From Cronobacter muytjensii ATCC 51329 (GTDB lineage: Bacteria > Pseudomonadota > Gammaproteobacteria > Enterobacterales > Enterobacteriaceae), in contig NZ_CP012268.1 in NCBI RefSeq assembly GCF_001277195.1, positions 1,612,001 to 1,676,000 of the forward strand: a stretch of DNA of 64,000 bases. The letters run 5' to 3'. Under the pieces are notes generated by a model. The model was not told the DNA's origin and did no database searches. It saw only the letters and a list, made by a program, of their open reading frames with translations. How positions within the stretch are numbered: the first letter of the stretch is position 1; each line of letters begins with the position of its first letter. Below, one piece after another: positions 33,594-42,268 of the stretch. The position numbers and the translations under genes are program-made.

Positions 33594-33776
33594 TCAGATC
33601 TCCCAGGGCGCCTTTTCTTTTTGATCCCCCGGCTCATCTCCCTGCTGGCTTTGCGCCAGCAGTTCAGCCTTCAGAATTTCCAGATTATGGATGGCGGAGT
33701 GGTAATCGCCCGCCACCAGAATATCCAGAACGGTATCGATACGGTCAGCCAGCTGCTGCGGATTTACTGTTGGCAT
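33594..33776 (-). CDS. yciZ: YciZ family small protein
   Basis: A 60-residue protein of the YciZ (UPF0509) family: a conserved helical first part (QQLADRIDTVLDILVAGDYH) and a C-terminal APWEI motif, with a variable acidic linker between. Function is not established. It is convergent to fsaA, with 15 bases between the stops. In E. coli yciZ lies beside yciT and gmr, so the fsaA/ybiW module has been placed between yciT and yciZ here. Confidence 0.92.
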   Translation of the reverse strand: MPTVNPQQLADRIDTVLDILVAGDYHSAIHNLEILKAELLAQSQQGDEPGDQKEKAPWEI

Positions 33777-33988
33777 AATGCTTCCTTTTTACGGTCGGTA
33801 CAGGGCTCATGATGCAGAAAAGCAGCGCTAAAGAGAAGCTGCCCGCCGCCTTATTCCCCCTAAGTAATCAATCATTTCGCTTTAACAGATAAATATTGGT
33901 TATAAAACAGGCGGTCGTCCCGTGCTAAAAGCCGCTGTGAATTAGTCTGATCCTGCGCATAACGCGTTAACTTACATGAGGAAAGACT

Positions 33989-34858
33989 ATGACAGTTTTC
34001 AACCAATCGACCTGCAAACTCTTTACCGATGCCGCGCGTTTTACTCAGCTTTCCGGGTTTTATGAGGAAGAACGCCGCATTATCTGGATGATGCTGCGGG
34101 CCCAGCCGCGTCCCTGTTTTAACCATGTCCTTATCGAAGAGATAATGAACCTCAGCTATCTGGTGCAGGACGCCGGACTGAAGGTGAATTTCTGGGTAAC
34201 CGGCTCGCTGGTTCCCGGAATGTACAACACCGGCGGCGATTTGCAGTTTTTTGTCGACTGCATTCGCAACGGCAAACGCGAAGCGCTCCGCGCCTATGCG
34301 CGCGCCTGCGTGGATTGCGTGCACGCCGCCTCCCGCGGTTTTGACTGTGGCGCTATCAGCCTTGCGATGGTAGAGGGCAGTGCGCTCGGCGGCGGCTTCG
34401 AGGCGGCGCTGGCGCACCATTTTGTGCTGGCCCAGCGCGACGCGCGGATGGGGTTCCCGGAAATCGCCTTTAATCTCTTCCCCGGCATGGGGGGATATTC
34501 GCTGGTGACGCGCCGCGCCGGGATGCGGCTTGCTGAGGAGCTGATTTATCAGGGCGAATCGCACACCGCGGAATGGTATCACCCGCAGGGGCTGGTGGAC
34601 CTGCTGTTTGAGCCCGGCCAGGGGTTTGTGGCGACGCGTACGTTTATCGATACCCTGCAACCGCGGCTCAACGGCGTGAGGGCGATGCTCCGCGCCCGCC
34701 AGCGCGTGCTGCGGCTCTCGCGTAATGAGCTGATGGAAATTACCGAGGACTGGGTGGACGCCGCGTTCAGCCTGGAGCCCAAGGACGTGGGTTATATGGA
34801 ACGCCTGATCCAGCTGCAAAACCGCCATACCGCCGCGGCCATGCGTAAAGCAGGCTAA
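33989..34858 (+). CDS. rpfF: DSF-family quorum-sensing signal synthase RpfF (crotonase fold)
   Basis: A 289-residue crotonase-fold protein. The two catalytic glutamates of DSF synthases are at matching spacing: Glu138 in GGGFEAAL and Glu158 in GFPEIAFNLFPGMGG (20 residues apart, as Glu141/Glu161 in Xanthomonas RpfF). RpfF acts on acyl-ACP, as thioesterase and dehydratase, to release cis-2-unsaturated fatty-acid signals. The start follows GAGGAAAG. It faces rpfR, whose product is the cognate receptor and binds RpfF through its N-terminal domain. The pair is known in Cronobacter and Burkholderia and is absent from E. coli, which keeps only the receptor gene (gmr/pdeR). Confidence 0.93.
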   Translation: MTVFNQSTCKLFTDAARFTQLSGFYEEERRIIWMMLRAQPRPCFNHVLIEEIMNLSYLVQDAGLKVNFWVTGSLVPGMYNTGGDLQFFVDCIRNGKREALRAYARACVDCVHAASRGFDCGAISLAMVEGSALGGGFEAALAHHFVLAQRDARMGFPEIAFNLFPGMGGYSLVTRRAGMRLAEELIYQGESHTAEWYHPQGLVDLLFEPGQGFVATRTFIDTLQPRLNGVRAMLRARQRVLRLSRNELMEITEDWVDAAFSLEPKDVGYMERLIQLQNRHTAAAMRKAG

Positions 34859-34870
34859 CGGCATTACCCT

Positions 34871-34895
34871 CAGACGCCGGTTACGGCGTCTGTTT
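34871..34895. terminator. Hairpin shared by the rpfF and rpfR 3' ends
   Basis: CAGACGCCG (34871-34879), loop GTTA, CGGCGTCTG (34884-34892), then TTT on the plus strand. The rpfR stop codon lies inside the loop region, so the hairpin overlaps the end of rpfR while serving as the rpfF terminator. Confidence 0.7.
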
Positions 34896-36875
34896 CCCGG
34901 CGCGGTAATGCTGATACCAGCGTTCCAGCGCGGCGGCGGTCATCGGTTTGGCGAACAGAAACCCCTGTCGCTGGTCGACGCCGTTTTGGGTCAGAAACGC
35001 GTCTTCCTCTTTGCTCTCCACGCCTTCGGCGATCACCTGCAAATCAAGCGCCTGCGCTACGGCGACAATGGCGCGCACCAGCGACTGCGACACCTTTTGC
35101 TTATGAATATCGCGCACAAAGCTCTGGTCGAGCTTAATCGCGTCAAGCGGAAACCGCGCGAGCTGTGAGAGCGACGAATAACCGGTGCCGAAATCATCCA
35201 GATGCACCTCGGCGCCCAGCGCGCTGAATTCGTTAATCACCGACAGCGCCAGGTCGGCATTTTCAATCAGGCAGCTTTCGGTAATTTCCACATCAATGGG
35301 GCTTTGCGTGAAGTTGAGGTCGGCAAGCGCCTGACGCAAATCGCTTATCAGCGTCTGGTCGGCCAGCTGGCGGGCCGACACATTCACCGCGACCCTCAGG
35401 TCAATGCCCGCATCGCGCCACTGCGCCACCTGGCGCACCACATCCAGCATGACCCAGCGCCCGAGCGGTACAATAAGCCCTGATTCTTCAGCATAAGAGA
35501 TAAAATCCAGCGGGGGGATAAGACCGCGCTCCGGCGACTGCCAGCGCACCAGCGCCTCCAGGCTCTGTACCTCGCCCTGGGCGGTGATTTTCGGCTGGTA
35601 GTGAATAACCAGCTGGTTTTTCTCCAGCGCTTTGCGCAGATTGGTATCAAGCCAGAGGTATTCAAAGACGCGCTGGTTCATCTCAGGGCAAAATACGCAG
35701 AACTTCCCGCGCCCGTTCTCTTTGGCGGTGTACATCGCCGTGTCGGCGTTGCGGATGACGCTTTCGCGGTCGTCGCCGTGCTGCGGTGCCAGCGCGATGC
35801 CGAGCGAACAGCCGGTATAAACTTCGATAAGACCGATGCGAAAGGGATGTTTCAGCCGGGTGATTATCCGCGAGGACATCGCCTCCAGCGCGGCCTGTGA
35901 AGTGTCGGTCGCCAGAACGATAAACTCATCGCCGCCCAGACGCGCCAGCACCTGATCTTTTTCAAGGCAGCTTAAAATCGCGAGCGACACCGCCTGGAGT
36001 AGCTGATCGCCGAACATATGCCCGTAGGCGTCGTTCACTTTTTTGAAATTATCGAGATCGAGATAGACCACACCGACCTGGCTTTCGCCACGGCTGGCGA
36101 TGGCGTTACTTATCATCTCATGGATAGCGTTGCGGTTGGGCAGCCCGGTGATGGCGTCGGTGTTGGCGAGCGTGCGCAGCCGCTCCTGGGCCCGGCGCTC
36201 TTCGGTGATATCGGTGCCGGAGCAGATCAGGAAAATTTCATTGCGTCCGCTGCCGCTGTGTACAAATTTATTGCGAAACAGAAACAGGCGCTGGCCTTTA
36301 CGGGTTTTGACCCAGCGCTCGACTTCGTAAGAGCTGCCGTTACGAAAAAAACCGGTGATATTCCGGCGCGACGCCGCCGCCTCCGCAGGCGTCATAAACA
36401 GTTTAAAGACGTTCTGCCCGATGACCTCCTGCTCTTTCAGGCCGGTATACTCTTCGCTCAGGCGATTAAAACGCTGAATATTGCCGTGGCGATCGAGTAT
36501 CACAATCACTGAATTGGCTTCGGAAACCACCTGTTCGGCAAACGACAGCCCCTGTACCAGATCGCGCGCTACGGACGTGGTGTCGTTCCAGGCCGAGGCG
36601 GTGCCAGCCCATTCCTTGCGGGAGACCTTACGGCCTACCAGGTGCACCGGCACCAGTTCGCCAAAGAGCGACAGCGACAGGGTAACGCTTGAGGTGATAA
36701 CCCCCATGGTACGGATCTGCGCAGCCTGTTCCGGCGTCAGCGGCACCACGTGGCTGGTGGCCGCCGCTTCGCTGGCGGCAAGCTGTAGCGCGTTGCTGTC
36801 CAGCGGCAGGCGCCAGAAAGGGCTGGCGGCGCCGGAATAGCGGTACAGCAGATTATTCTCCAGGTCGTCTTTCAT
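34881..36875 (-). CDS. rpfR: RpfR: DSF receptor with PAS, GGDEF and EAL domains
   Basis: A 664-residue cyclic-di-GMP enzyme, the orthologue of E. coli Gmr/PdeR. The N-terminal ~100 residues (WRLPLDSNALQLAASEAA region) correspond to the RpfF-interacting domain of RpfR. A PAS domain (about 110-225) follows, which binds the DSF ligand. Then come GGDEF (RLGGDEFIVLA, intact) and EAL (SLEALVRWQ, intact, with DDFGTGYSS and the downstream IAEGVES). Signal binding stimulates c-di-GMP hydrolysis in known RpfR proteins. The start at 36875 has GGGAGAGAGC just upstream; the longer open frame to 37022 is unsupported. Confidence 0.94.
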   Translation of the reverse strand: MKDDLENNLLYRYSGAASPFWRLPLDSNALQLAASEAAATSHVVPLTPEQAAQIRTMGVITSSVTLSLSLFGELVPVHLVGRKVSRKEWAGTASAWNDTTSVARDLVQGLSFAEQVVSEANSVIVILDRHGNIQRFNRLSEEYTGLKEQEVIGQNVFKLFMTPAEAAASRRNITGFFRNGSSYEVERWVKTRKGQRLFLFRNKFVHSGSGRNEIFLICSGTDITEERRAQERLRTLANTDAITGLPNRNAIHEMISNAIASRGESQVGVVYLDLDNFKKVNDAYGHMFGDQLLQAVSLAILSCLEKDQVLARLGGDEFIVLATDTSQAALEAMSSRIITRLKHPFRIGLIEVYTGCSLGIALAPQHGDDRESVIRNADTAMYTAKENGRGKFCVFCPEMNQRVFEYLWLDTNLRKALEKNQLVIHYQPKITAQGEVQSLEALVRWQSPERGLIPPLDFISYAEESGLIVPLGRWVMLDVVRQVAQWRDAGIDLRVAVNVSARQLADQTLISDLRQALADLNFTQSPIDVEITESCLIENADLALSVINEFSALGAEVHLDDFGTGYSSLSQLARFPLDAIKLDQSFVRDIHKQKVSQSLVRAIVAVAQALDLQVIAEGVESKEEDAFLTQNGVDQRQGFLFAKPMTAAALERWYQHYRAGKQTP

Positions 36876-37151
36876 GCTCTCTCCCGAACCCACTCCAGGC
36901 GCGATGCAAACGCCCCGGCGCAACGGCACAGCCGGACTCAGCCGGCAATCACAGGCAAAACGGTTGTTTTTACGGGAATATATTGTCAGCGAAAGCGGAT
37001 AATCCGCCGCCGACATGGCCATTTCGCTTAAATCTCAAAGCGTTAAATTACGACGCACTCTGTTAGTGTGATCGTTTTTTGAAAAAATGCCCAAGTGAGA
37101 CAGGAAAAATGTGCGCGCTCACACAGTGAAACAGACGAGGCGGGAGGGGTG

Positions 37152-37177
37152 AAAAACTCCCCGGCGGGGCCGGGGAG
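37152..37177 (-). terminator. rnb terminator
   Basis: On the minus strand CTCCCCGGC and GCCGGGGAG pair around CCC and are followed by TTTTT, eight bases after the rnb stop codon. Confidence 0.88.
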
Positions 37178-37184
37178 TGGAGGG

Positions 37185-39119
37185 TCAGGCAACCGGGCGT
37201 GCAATCACGCTGCGGGTTTCCATACGCACTTCAGCGATGGTTACGTCGATAACGTCGGTGACTTTATAGACGGTTTCGCCTTTGATCTGCACGGTGCCGT
37301 TTTCCTGGCTGCACGCCAGTTCATCGCGCACCGCGTGCAGGAAGGGGGCCGGAATAAACGCGACTGCGCCGTTATCCACCAGACGCACGCGCATACCGCC
37401 GCGACTGACGTCAATGATCTCCGCTGCGAAGCGGGTATCGGTACCGGCTTTGTCTTTCAGGAAACGGGCATACAGCCAGTCGCCCACATCGCGCTCCGCC
37501 ATGCGGTTCAGACGACGACGTTCCGCCATCTGCACGGTCGACTCTTCCTGCGGACGCTGCGCGCTTTCGCCTTTGATAATCGCCTTCAGCAGACGATGGT
37601 TGACCATATCGCCATACTTACGGATAGGCGAGGTCCAGGTGGCGTATGCCTCCAGTCCCAGACCAAAGTGCGGGCCCGGTTCGGTGCTGATTTCGGCAAA
37701 CGACTGGAAACGGCGGATGCGGCTGTCGAGGAAGCCGGACGGCTGCGCGTCCAGCTCGCGACGCAGTTTGCAGAAGCCTGGCAGGGTAAGAACGTCGTTC
37801 GCGTCCACATGCATGCCGTGGCTTTGCAGCAGCGTCGCCAGCTGTTCTGTGCTGGCCGGGTCGAAGCCCGCATGGACGTTATACACGCCGAAGCCCAGCT
37901 TATCGCGCAGAACACGCGCGGCGCAGATGTTCGCCGCGATCATGGATTCTTCCACGATGCGGTTGGCGATGCGGCGCGGCTCGGCGACGATATCCAGCAC
38001 TTCACCTTTTTCACCCAGCACGAAGCGGTAATCCGGACGGTCTTTAAAGACCAGCGCGTGCTCCACACGCCAGGCGCTGCGGCGCTGGCAAACCTGCTGT
38101 AACAGACGGATCTGCGCGGCAATCGCTTCGCTCGCCGGCTGCCAGTCGCCTTTTTCTTCCAGCCAGTTGGAAACGTCGTCATACGCCAGCTTGGCTTTGG
38201 ATTCGATGGTCGCGGCGAAGAACTGAATCTCGTCGCTGATAGCGCCCTGCGCGTCGATAATCATGCGGCAGACCAGCGCCGGACGCGCCACGCCTTCGCG
38301 CAGCGAACAGAGATCGTCTGAAAGTTCGCGCGGCAGCATCGGGATGTTAAAGCCCGGCAGGTAGTTGGTGAACGCGCGCACTTTGGCGATGTTATCGAGC
38401 TTGCTGCCTTCGGCTATCCACGCGGTTGGGTCGGCAATCGCGACGGTCAGTTGCAGGCGATCGCCATCCAGCGTTTCCACATACAGCGCATCGTCCATAT
38501 CTTCAGTGCTGGCGCTGTCAATGGTGACGAAATCGAGCGCGGTCAGATCTTCACGCGTCAGGTTTTCATCCAGCATCTCCGTCGCCACACCGTCCGGCGC
38601 TTCGCGCTCCAGATTGTGGCGAGCCAGCGTCACCCACCACGGGACGAAATGGTCGTCGCCGAAGGTAATGAACTGGGTCAGCTCGGCGTAAAAGCCGCGA
38701 TCGCCTTTCAGCGGGTGACGACGCATTTCAGCCACCGCCCAGTCGCCGCTCTGGAAATCGTGGCTGACGCCGCGTTCGGCGCGGCAAGGAATGGCATCTT
38801 TCAGCAGGGGATGATCGGGAACGATAGACAGACGATCGTCTTTCTTTTGCACCCGGCCCACAAAGCGGGTCAGGAAGGGTTCGATAAGCTCTTCGGGCTC
38901 AGCGGATTCTTTTTCCTTCTCCGTATGGATAACGGCAATAACGCGATCGCCGTGCATCACTTTCTTCATTTGCGGAGGCGGAATGAAGTAGCTTTTCTGC
39001 GCGTCAACCTCAAGGAAACCAAAACCTTTTTCCGTGGCTTTTACTACCCCTTCAGCGCGCGGCGTCTGGGAATGCAGTTGCTGTTTAAGCTGCGCAAGCA
39101 GCGGGTTATCCTGAAACAT
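37185..39119 (-). CDS. rnb: Exoribonuclease II
   Basis: A 644-residue RNase II. In order: two N-terminal cold-shock domains (about 1-175, ending before ATEMLDEN), the RNB catalytic domain with the acidic cluster IDSASTEDMDDALYVE (Asp residues near 201-210, including the catalytic Asp), and a C-terminal S1 RNA-binding domain (about 560-640). It degrades single-stranded RNA processively 3' to 5'. Size and motifs are normal for E. coli-type RNase II. It lies upstream of rpfR on the same strand, with a terminator between them. Confidence 0.97.
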   Translation of the reverse strand: MFQDNPLLAQLKQQLHSQTPRAEGVVKATEKGFGFLEVDAQKSYFIPPPQMKKVMHGDRVIAVIHTEKEKESAEPEELIEPFLTRFVGRVQKKDDRLSIVPDHPLLKDAIPCRAERGVSHDFQSGDWAVAEMRRHPLKGDRGFYAELTQFITFGDDHFVPWWVTLARHNLEREAPDGVATEMLDENLTREDLTALDFVTIDSASTEDMDDALYVETLDGDRLQLTVAIADPTAWIAEGSKLDNIAKVRAFTNYLPGFNIPMLPRELSDDLCSLREGVARPALVCRMIIDAQGAISDEIQFFAATIESKAKLAYDDVSNWLEEKGDWQPASEAIAAQIRLLQQVCQRRSAWRVEHALVFKDRPDYRFVLGEKGEVLDIVAEPRRIANRIVEESMIAANICAARVLRDKLGFGVYNVHAGFDPASTEQLATLLQSHGMHVDANDVLTLPGFCKLRRELDAQPSGFLDSRIRRFQSFAEISTEPGPHFGLGLEAYATWTSPIRKYGDMVNHRLLKAIIKGESAQRPQEESTVQMAERRRLNRMAERDVGDWLYARFLKDKAGTDTRFAAEIIDVSRGGMRVRLVDNGAVAFIPAPFLHAVRDELACSQENGTVQIKGETVYKVTDVIDVTIAEVRMETRSVIARPVA

Positions 39120-39207
39120 AGTGTCGAATTTTCGTGGCCAAAAGAGCGGCTGACAGTTTTACGCGATTGCGCGCCTCCCGGCAAGCGCTCTTTAGGCCGG
39201 GGCGGCG

Positions 39208-40362
39208 CTACACCGTCACGCCAAGACCGAGGCGCAGCCGGTTCACCCAGCCGCAGGCGCTGCCAAAGGCGAGCAGACGCAATGCCGCGCTTTCGTCGAC
39301 GCCTGCCTCCACGAGCGGCTGCAATTGCGTGTGGCTGAAACGTGCCGGCGCGCGGATTAACGTCTGCATCGCCTGAATAATGGCGCGTTCGCGCGGGTGA
39401 TTATGGCTCCAGGCGAGCAGTGCCCGTTCGCCGTTGCGCACCGCGTCCGGAAGGTTCGGCTCGCCGCGCCAGCGGCGGGCGGCCTCGGCAAAACAGCTGC
39501 TGCTGCCGTTAATGCGTGCGCTGAGCATGGCGACCAGCGCGGCGTCCTGGTCGACTGCCTGAGCGCGCAGCGCGTCCAGCAGCGAGGCGAGTCCATGAAG
39601 CGCTGCGGCGTCGTGCGCCAGCAGCGACAGCATCGGTTGCAGTAGCGGCTCGTCGAGCGCTGCGTTATACGCCGCCTGTTGATCGGCGCTCGCCCAGCCC
39701 ATTTCAAGCGCCGGGAGATCCGGCAGCCAGCGCGGTTCAGGCGCGCTAAAGCGCGCCGCAGGGGCGTCCTGTTGCATGTCGATACCCGGCAGCCAGCGCG
39801 CGGGCTGGCCGGGCTGCGCCTGCAACAGCGCCACCGCGCGGGCCTGAAAGCCCACAAAGCCGATAATCTGGGTGAAGGTGACGATGTCGTGCACCGACAG
39901 GCCCGCCTCTTCCAGCTGCGCGCGAGCAGCGCTGTCGATAAGCGTCGGTAAGCTCGCCAGCTGGCGGGCGGTCTGGGTGAGCAGAGTCAGGCGACGATTA
40001 CTTTCGCGCGAAGAGTCAGGCCCCGGCTCCGGCGCCAGGCGGGCGGCATAGTGATTGCACAGTCGCTGTACGCCATAAACCTGCGCCACCGTGAGCGCGG
40101 TGCTGAGGCGGTCATACACGCTAAGCGTATGCAGGCGAGTGACATCGCGCTTTGCAGGCAGCAGCGACGGGATTAGCGCGCGGGCGGCGTCGCACCACGG
40201 CGCGTGGGCCGCGCGTTGTTCGTCGTCCAGCGGCAGGTCGAGCAGAAAACGGTCCTCTACCTTTGCGGCTTCGGGAACTAACGGCAGCGGATCTGCCGGA
40301 CAGAGGCTGGACTGGGTTTCATGATACCAGTGGCTTTTGCCGGTAAGGCGGCGTTGTTCCAT
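39208..40362 (-). CDS. yciW: YciW, CMD/AhpD-related putative oxidoreductase
   Basis: A 384-residue protein of the enterobacterial YciW family, distantly related to carboxymuconolactone decarboxylase/AhpD-like peroxidases. Conserved family blocks are evident: GKSHWYHETQSS at the N-terminus, LHTLSVYDRLSTALTVAQV, LCNHYAARLAP, and the IIGFVGFQARAVALLQ helix. No CxxC redox motif is seen, so a peroxidase-type mechanism is doubtful. In E. coli yciW responds to CysB and has been linked to cysteine/methionine metabolism. It is monocistronic between fabI and rnb. Confidence 0.9.
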   Translation of the reverse strand: MEQRRLTGKSHWYHETQSSLCPADPLPLVPEAAKVEDRFLLDLPLDDEQRAAHAPWCDAARALIPSLLPAKRDVTRLHTLSVYDRLSTALTVAQVYGVQRLCNHYAARLAPEPGPDSSRESNRRLTLLTQTARQLASLPTLIDSAARAQLEEAGLSVHDIVTFTQIIGFVGFQARAVALLQAQPGQPARWLPGIDMQQDAPAARFSAPEPRWLPDLPALEMGWASADQQAAYNAALDEPLLQPMLSLLAHDAAALHGLASLLDALRAQAVDQDAALVAMLSARINGSSSCFAEAARRWRGEPNLPDAVRNGERALLAWSHNHPRERAIIQAMQTLIRAPARFSHTQLQPLVEAGVDESAALRLLAFGSACGWVNRLRLGLGVTV

Positions 40363-40505
40363 GGTCGTTCCTTGTCTGAAAATGAGCGCCCGGAACGACT
40401 CGAACTGCCAAGACGCCGGGTCAGGTCACGCACGACTATCCTGGCGTAACACTTAACGGCGATAAAAGATTGTTCGGTGATAACAAATATCAGAAAGGCA
40501 TAAAT

Positions 40506-40534
40506 AAAAAGGGCAGGTTGAAAACCTGCCCTTT
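40506..40534 (-). terminator. fabI terminator
   Basis: On the minus strand AAAGGGCAGG pairs with CCTGCCCTTT around TTTTCAA, followed by further T residues, some 17 bases past the fabI stop. Confidence 0.92.
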
Positions 40535-40551
40535 AGCGCGAAAGCGGAAGA

Positions 40552-41340
40552 TTATTTCAGTTCCAGCTCGTTCATCGCGGCGATGCTAAAGCCGCCGTCA
40601 ACGTGGACCACTTCACCCGTGATGCCGCCGGAAAGGTCGGAGCACAGGAACGCGGCGGAGTTACCCACGTCTTCGATGGTGACGGTGCGGCGGATCGGGG
40701 TGACCGCTTCGCAGTGCGCCAGCATCTTACGGAAATCTTTAATGCCGGACGCCGCCAGGGTGCGGATCGGGCCTGCGGAGATGGCGTTAACGCGCACGCC
40801 TTCCGGACCCATCGCGTTAGCCATATAACGCACGTTCGCTTCCAGAGATGCTTTCGCCAGACCCATCACGTTGTAGTTCGGGATAGCGCGCTCGGCGCCC
40901 AGGTAGGAGAGCGTCAGCAGGGCCGCGTTCGGGTTCAGCATGGAGCGGCAGGCTTTCGCCATCGCTACAAAGCTGTAGGCGCTGATGTCATGCGCGATTT
41001 TGAAGCCTTCACGGGTCACGGCGTTAACGTAGTCGCCATCCAGCTGGTCAGCCGGGGCGAAACCGATGGAGTGCACGAAACCGTCGAATTTCGGCCAGAC
41101 TTTGGCAAGCTCGGTGAACAGCGCGTCGATGCTTTCATCTTCCGCAACGTCACACGGCAGCACGATGCTGGAGTCCAGTTGAGCGGCAAACTCTTCCACG
41201 CGGCCTTTCAGCTTGTCGTTCTGGTAGGTGAACGCCAGTTCAGCCCCTTCACGGTGCATAGCCTGTGCGATACCGTACGCGATGGAAAGTTTGCTGGCAA
41301 CGCCAGTCACCAGAATGCGCTTACCGGTAAGAAAACCCAT
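40552..41340 (-). CDS. fabI: Enoyl-[acyl-carrier-protein] reductase (NADH)
   Basis: A 262-residue SDR-fold enzyme reducing trans-2-enoyl-ACP in the last step of each fatty-acid elongation cycle. It carries the FabI-type Tyr-x6-Tyr-x6-Lys active site (YLGAERAIPNYNVMGLAKA), the atypical SDR start KRILVTGVASKLSIAYGIA for NADH, and the HSIGFAP segment that lines the triclosan pocket. Length and sequence are as in E. coli. It is monocistronic. The E. coli neighbour ycjD, between fabI and sapF, is not present in the 120-base gap to sapF. Confidence 0.97.
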   Translation of the reverse strand: MGFLTGKRILVTGVASKLSIAYGIAQAMHREGAELAFTYQNDKLKGRVEEFAAQLDSSIVLPCDVAEDESIDALFTELAKVWPKFDGFVHSIGFAPADQLDGDYVNAVTREGFKIAHDISAYSFVAMAKACRSMLNPNAALLTLSYLGAERAIPNYNVMGLAKASLEANVRYMANAMGPEGVRVNAISAGPIRTLAASGIKDFRKMLAHCEAVTPIRRTVTIEDVGNSAAFLCSDLSGGITGEVVHVDGGFSIAAMNELELK

Positions 41341-41460
41341 AGCTTTTAATCCTTATCGTCATTGTTATGGCGGCAGGCCGAAAGCGCCAGCCGTCGTTAA
41401 AACGCGGCGATTCTAACATGTCTCGCCGGATGAGTTAATCCGACCACTACAGATGGCGGA

Positions 41461-42267
41461 TTAACGGTCTTTTCGCCAGGCGTCGGCGGTTAACGCTTCG
41501 CCGAAATGGCTGGCGATAAGCCGTTTAGTTAAATCGTGCAGCGGGGAGGCGAGCACGTCGGCGGTGCTGCCGCGCTCCACCACCTCGCCCTGATGCATCA
41601 CCATCACCTGATCGCTGATGTGTTTCATCATGCCGATATGCTGGGTGACATAAATATAAGAGATACCCTGTTTTTCCTGTAATTCCAGCATCAGGTTGAT
41701 TAACTGCGAACGCATCGACATATCGAGCGACGCCAGCGCCTCGTCGGCGACGATGACTTTCGGGCGCAGGATCAGCGCCCGCGCAAGGCCCAGGCGCTGT
41801 TTCTGCCCTGGCGCCAGCATATGCGGATAATAGCTGACGTGGTCAGGCAGCAGGCCGACCATGCGCAGCGTCTCTTTAATGCGCTTCGCGCGGGCTTCCG
41901 GCTCCAGATCGGTGTTCAGACGCAGCGGAAAGTCCAGAATCTGCGAAATGCGCTGACGCGGGTTCAGCGACGTCGACGGATCCTGAAAAATCATGCGGAT
42001 CCGCTGGCTGCGAAATGAGTAGTCGCCAAAGGTCAGCGGATGGTCGTCAATCACCAGCTCGCCGGTGGTCGGCTCCACCATGCCCGCCAGCATTTTGGCG
42101 AGCGTCGATTTGCCGGAGCCGTTCTCGCCGATAATCGCCAGCGTCTGGCGCTCGCGCAGCGTGAAGCTCAGCGGCTTCACCGCCTCGACGGTCTGGCGGC
42201 GAAACCAGCCGGTACGGTAGCGATAGGTTTTGCTCAGGTTGCGAACCTGCAACAGCGTTTCCACCAT
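41461..42267 (-). CDS. sapF: Peptide/putrescine ABC transporter ATP-binding protein SapF
   Basis: A 268-residue ABC ATPase. Walker A is GENGSGKSTLAKML, the signature is degenerate (APGQKQRLGLARAL rather than LSGGQ), and Walker B reads KVIVADEALASLD. It pairs with SapD to energise the SapBC permease. The Sap system has been linked to antimicrobial-peptide resistance in Salmonella and Haemophilus; E. coli SapBCDF was reported to export putrescine. Last gene of sapABCDF; its ATG lies one base beyond the sapD stop region, so translation is coupled. Confidence 0.96.
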   Translation of the reverse strand: MVETLLQVRNLSKTYRYRTGWFRRQTVEAVKPLSFTLRERQTLAIIGENGSGKSTLAKMLAGMVEPTTGELVIDDHPLTFGDYSFRSQRIRMIFQDPSTSLNPRQRISQILDFPLRLNTDLEPEARAKRIKETLRMVGLLPDHVSYYPHMLAPGQKQRLGLARALILRPKVIVADEALASLDMSMRSQLINLMLELQEKQGISYIYVTQHIGMMKHISDQVMVMHQGEVVERGSTADVLASPLHDLTKRLIASHFGEALTADAWRKDR

Positions 42268-42268
42268 T

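Noticed and set aside
34881..37022. Longer 713-residue version of RpfR from an ATG at 37022
   Set aside because: The extra 49 residues have no family similarity or ribosome-binding site, whereas ATG 36875 has GGGAGAGAGC upstream and gives the normal length.
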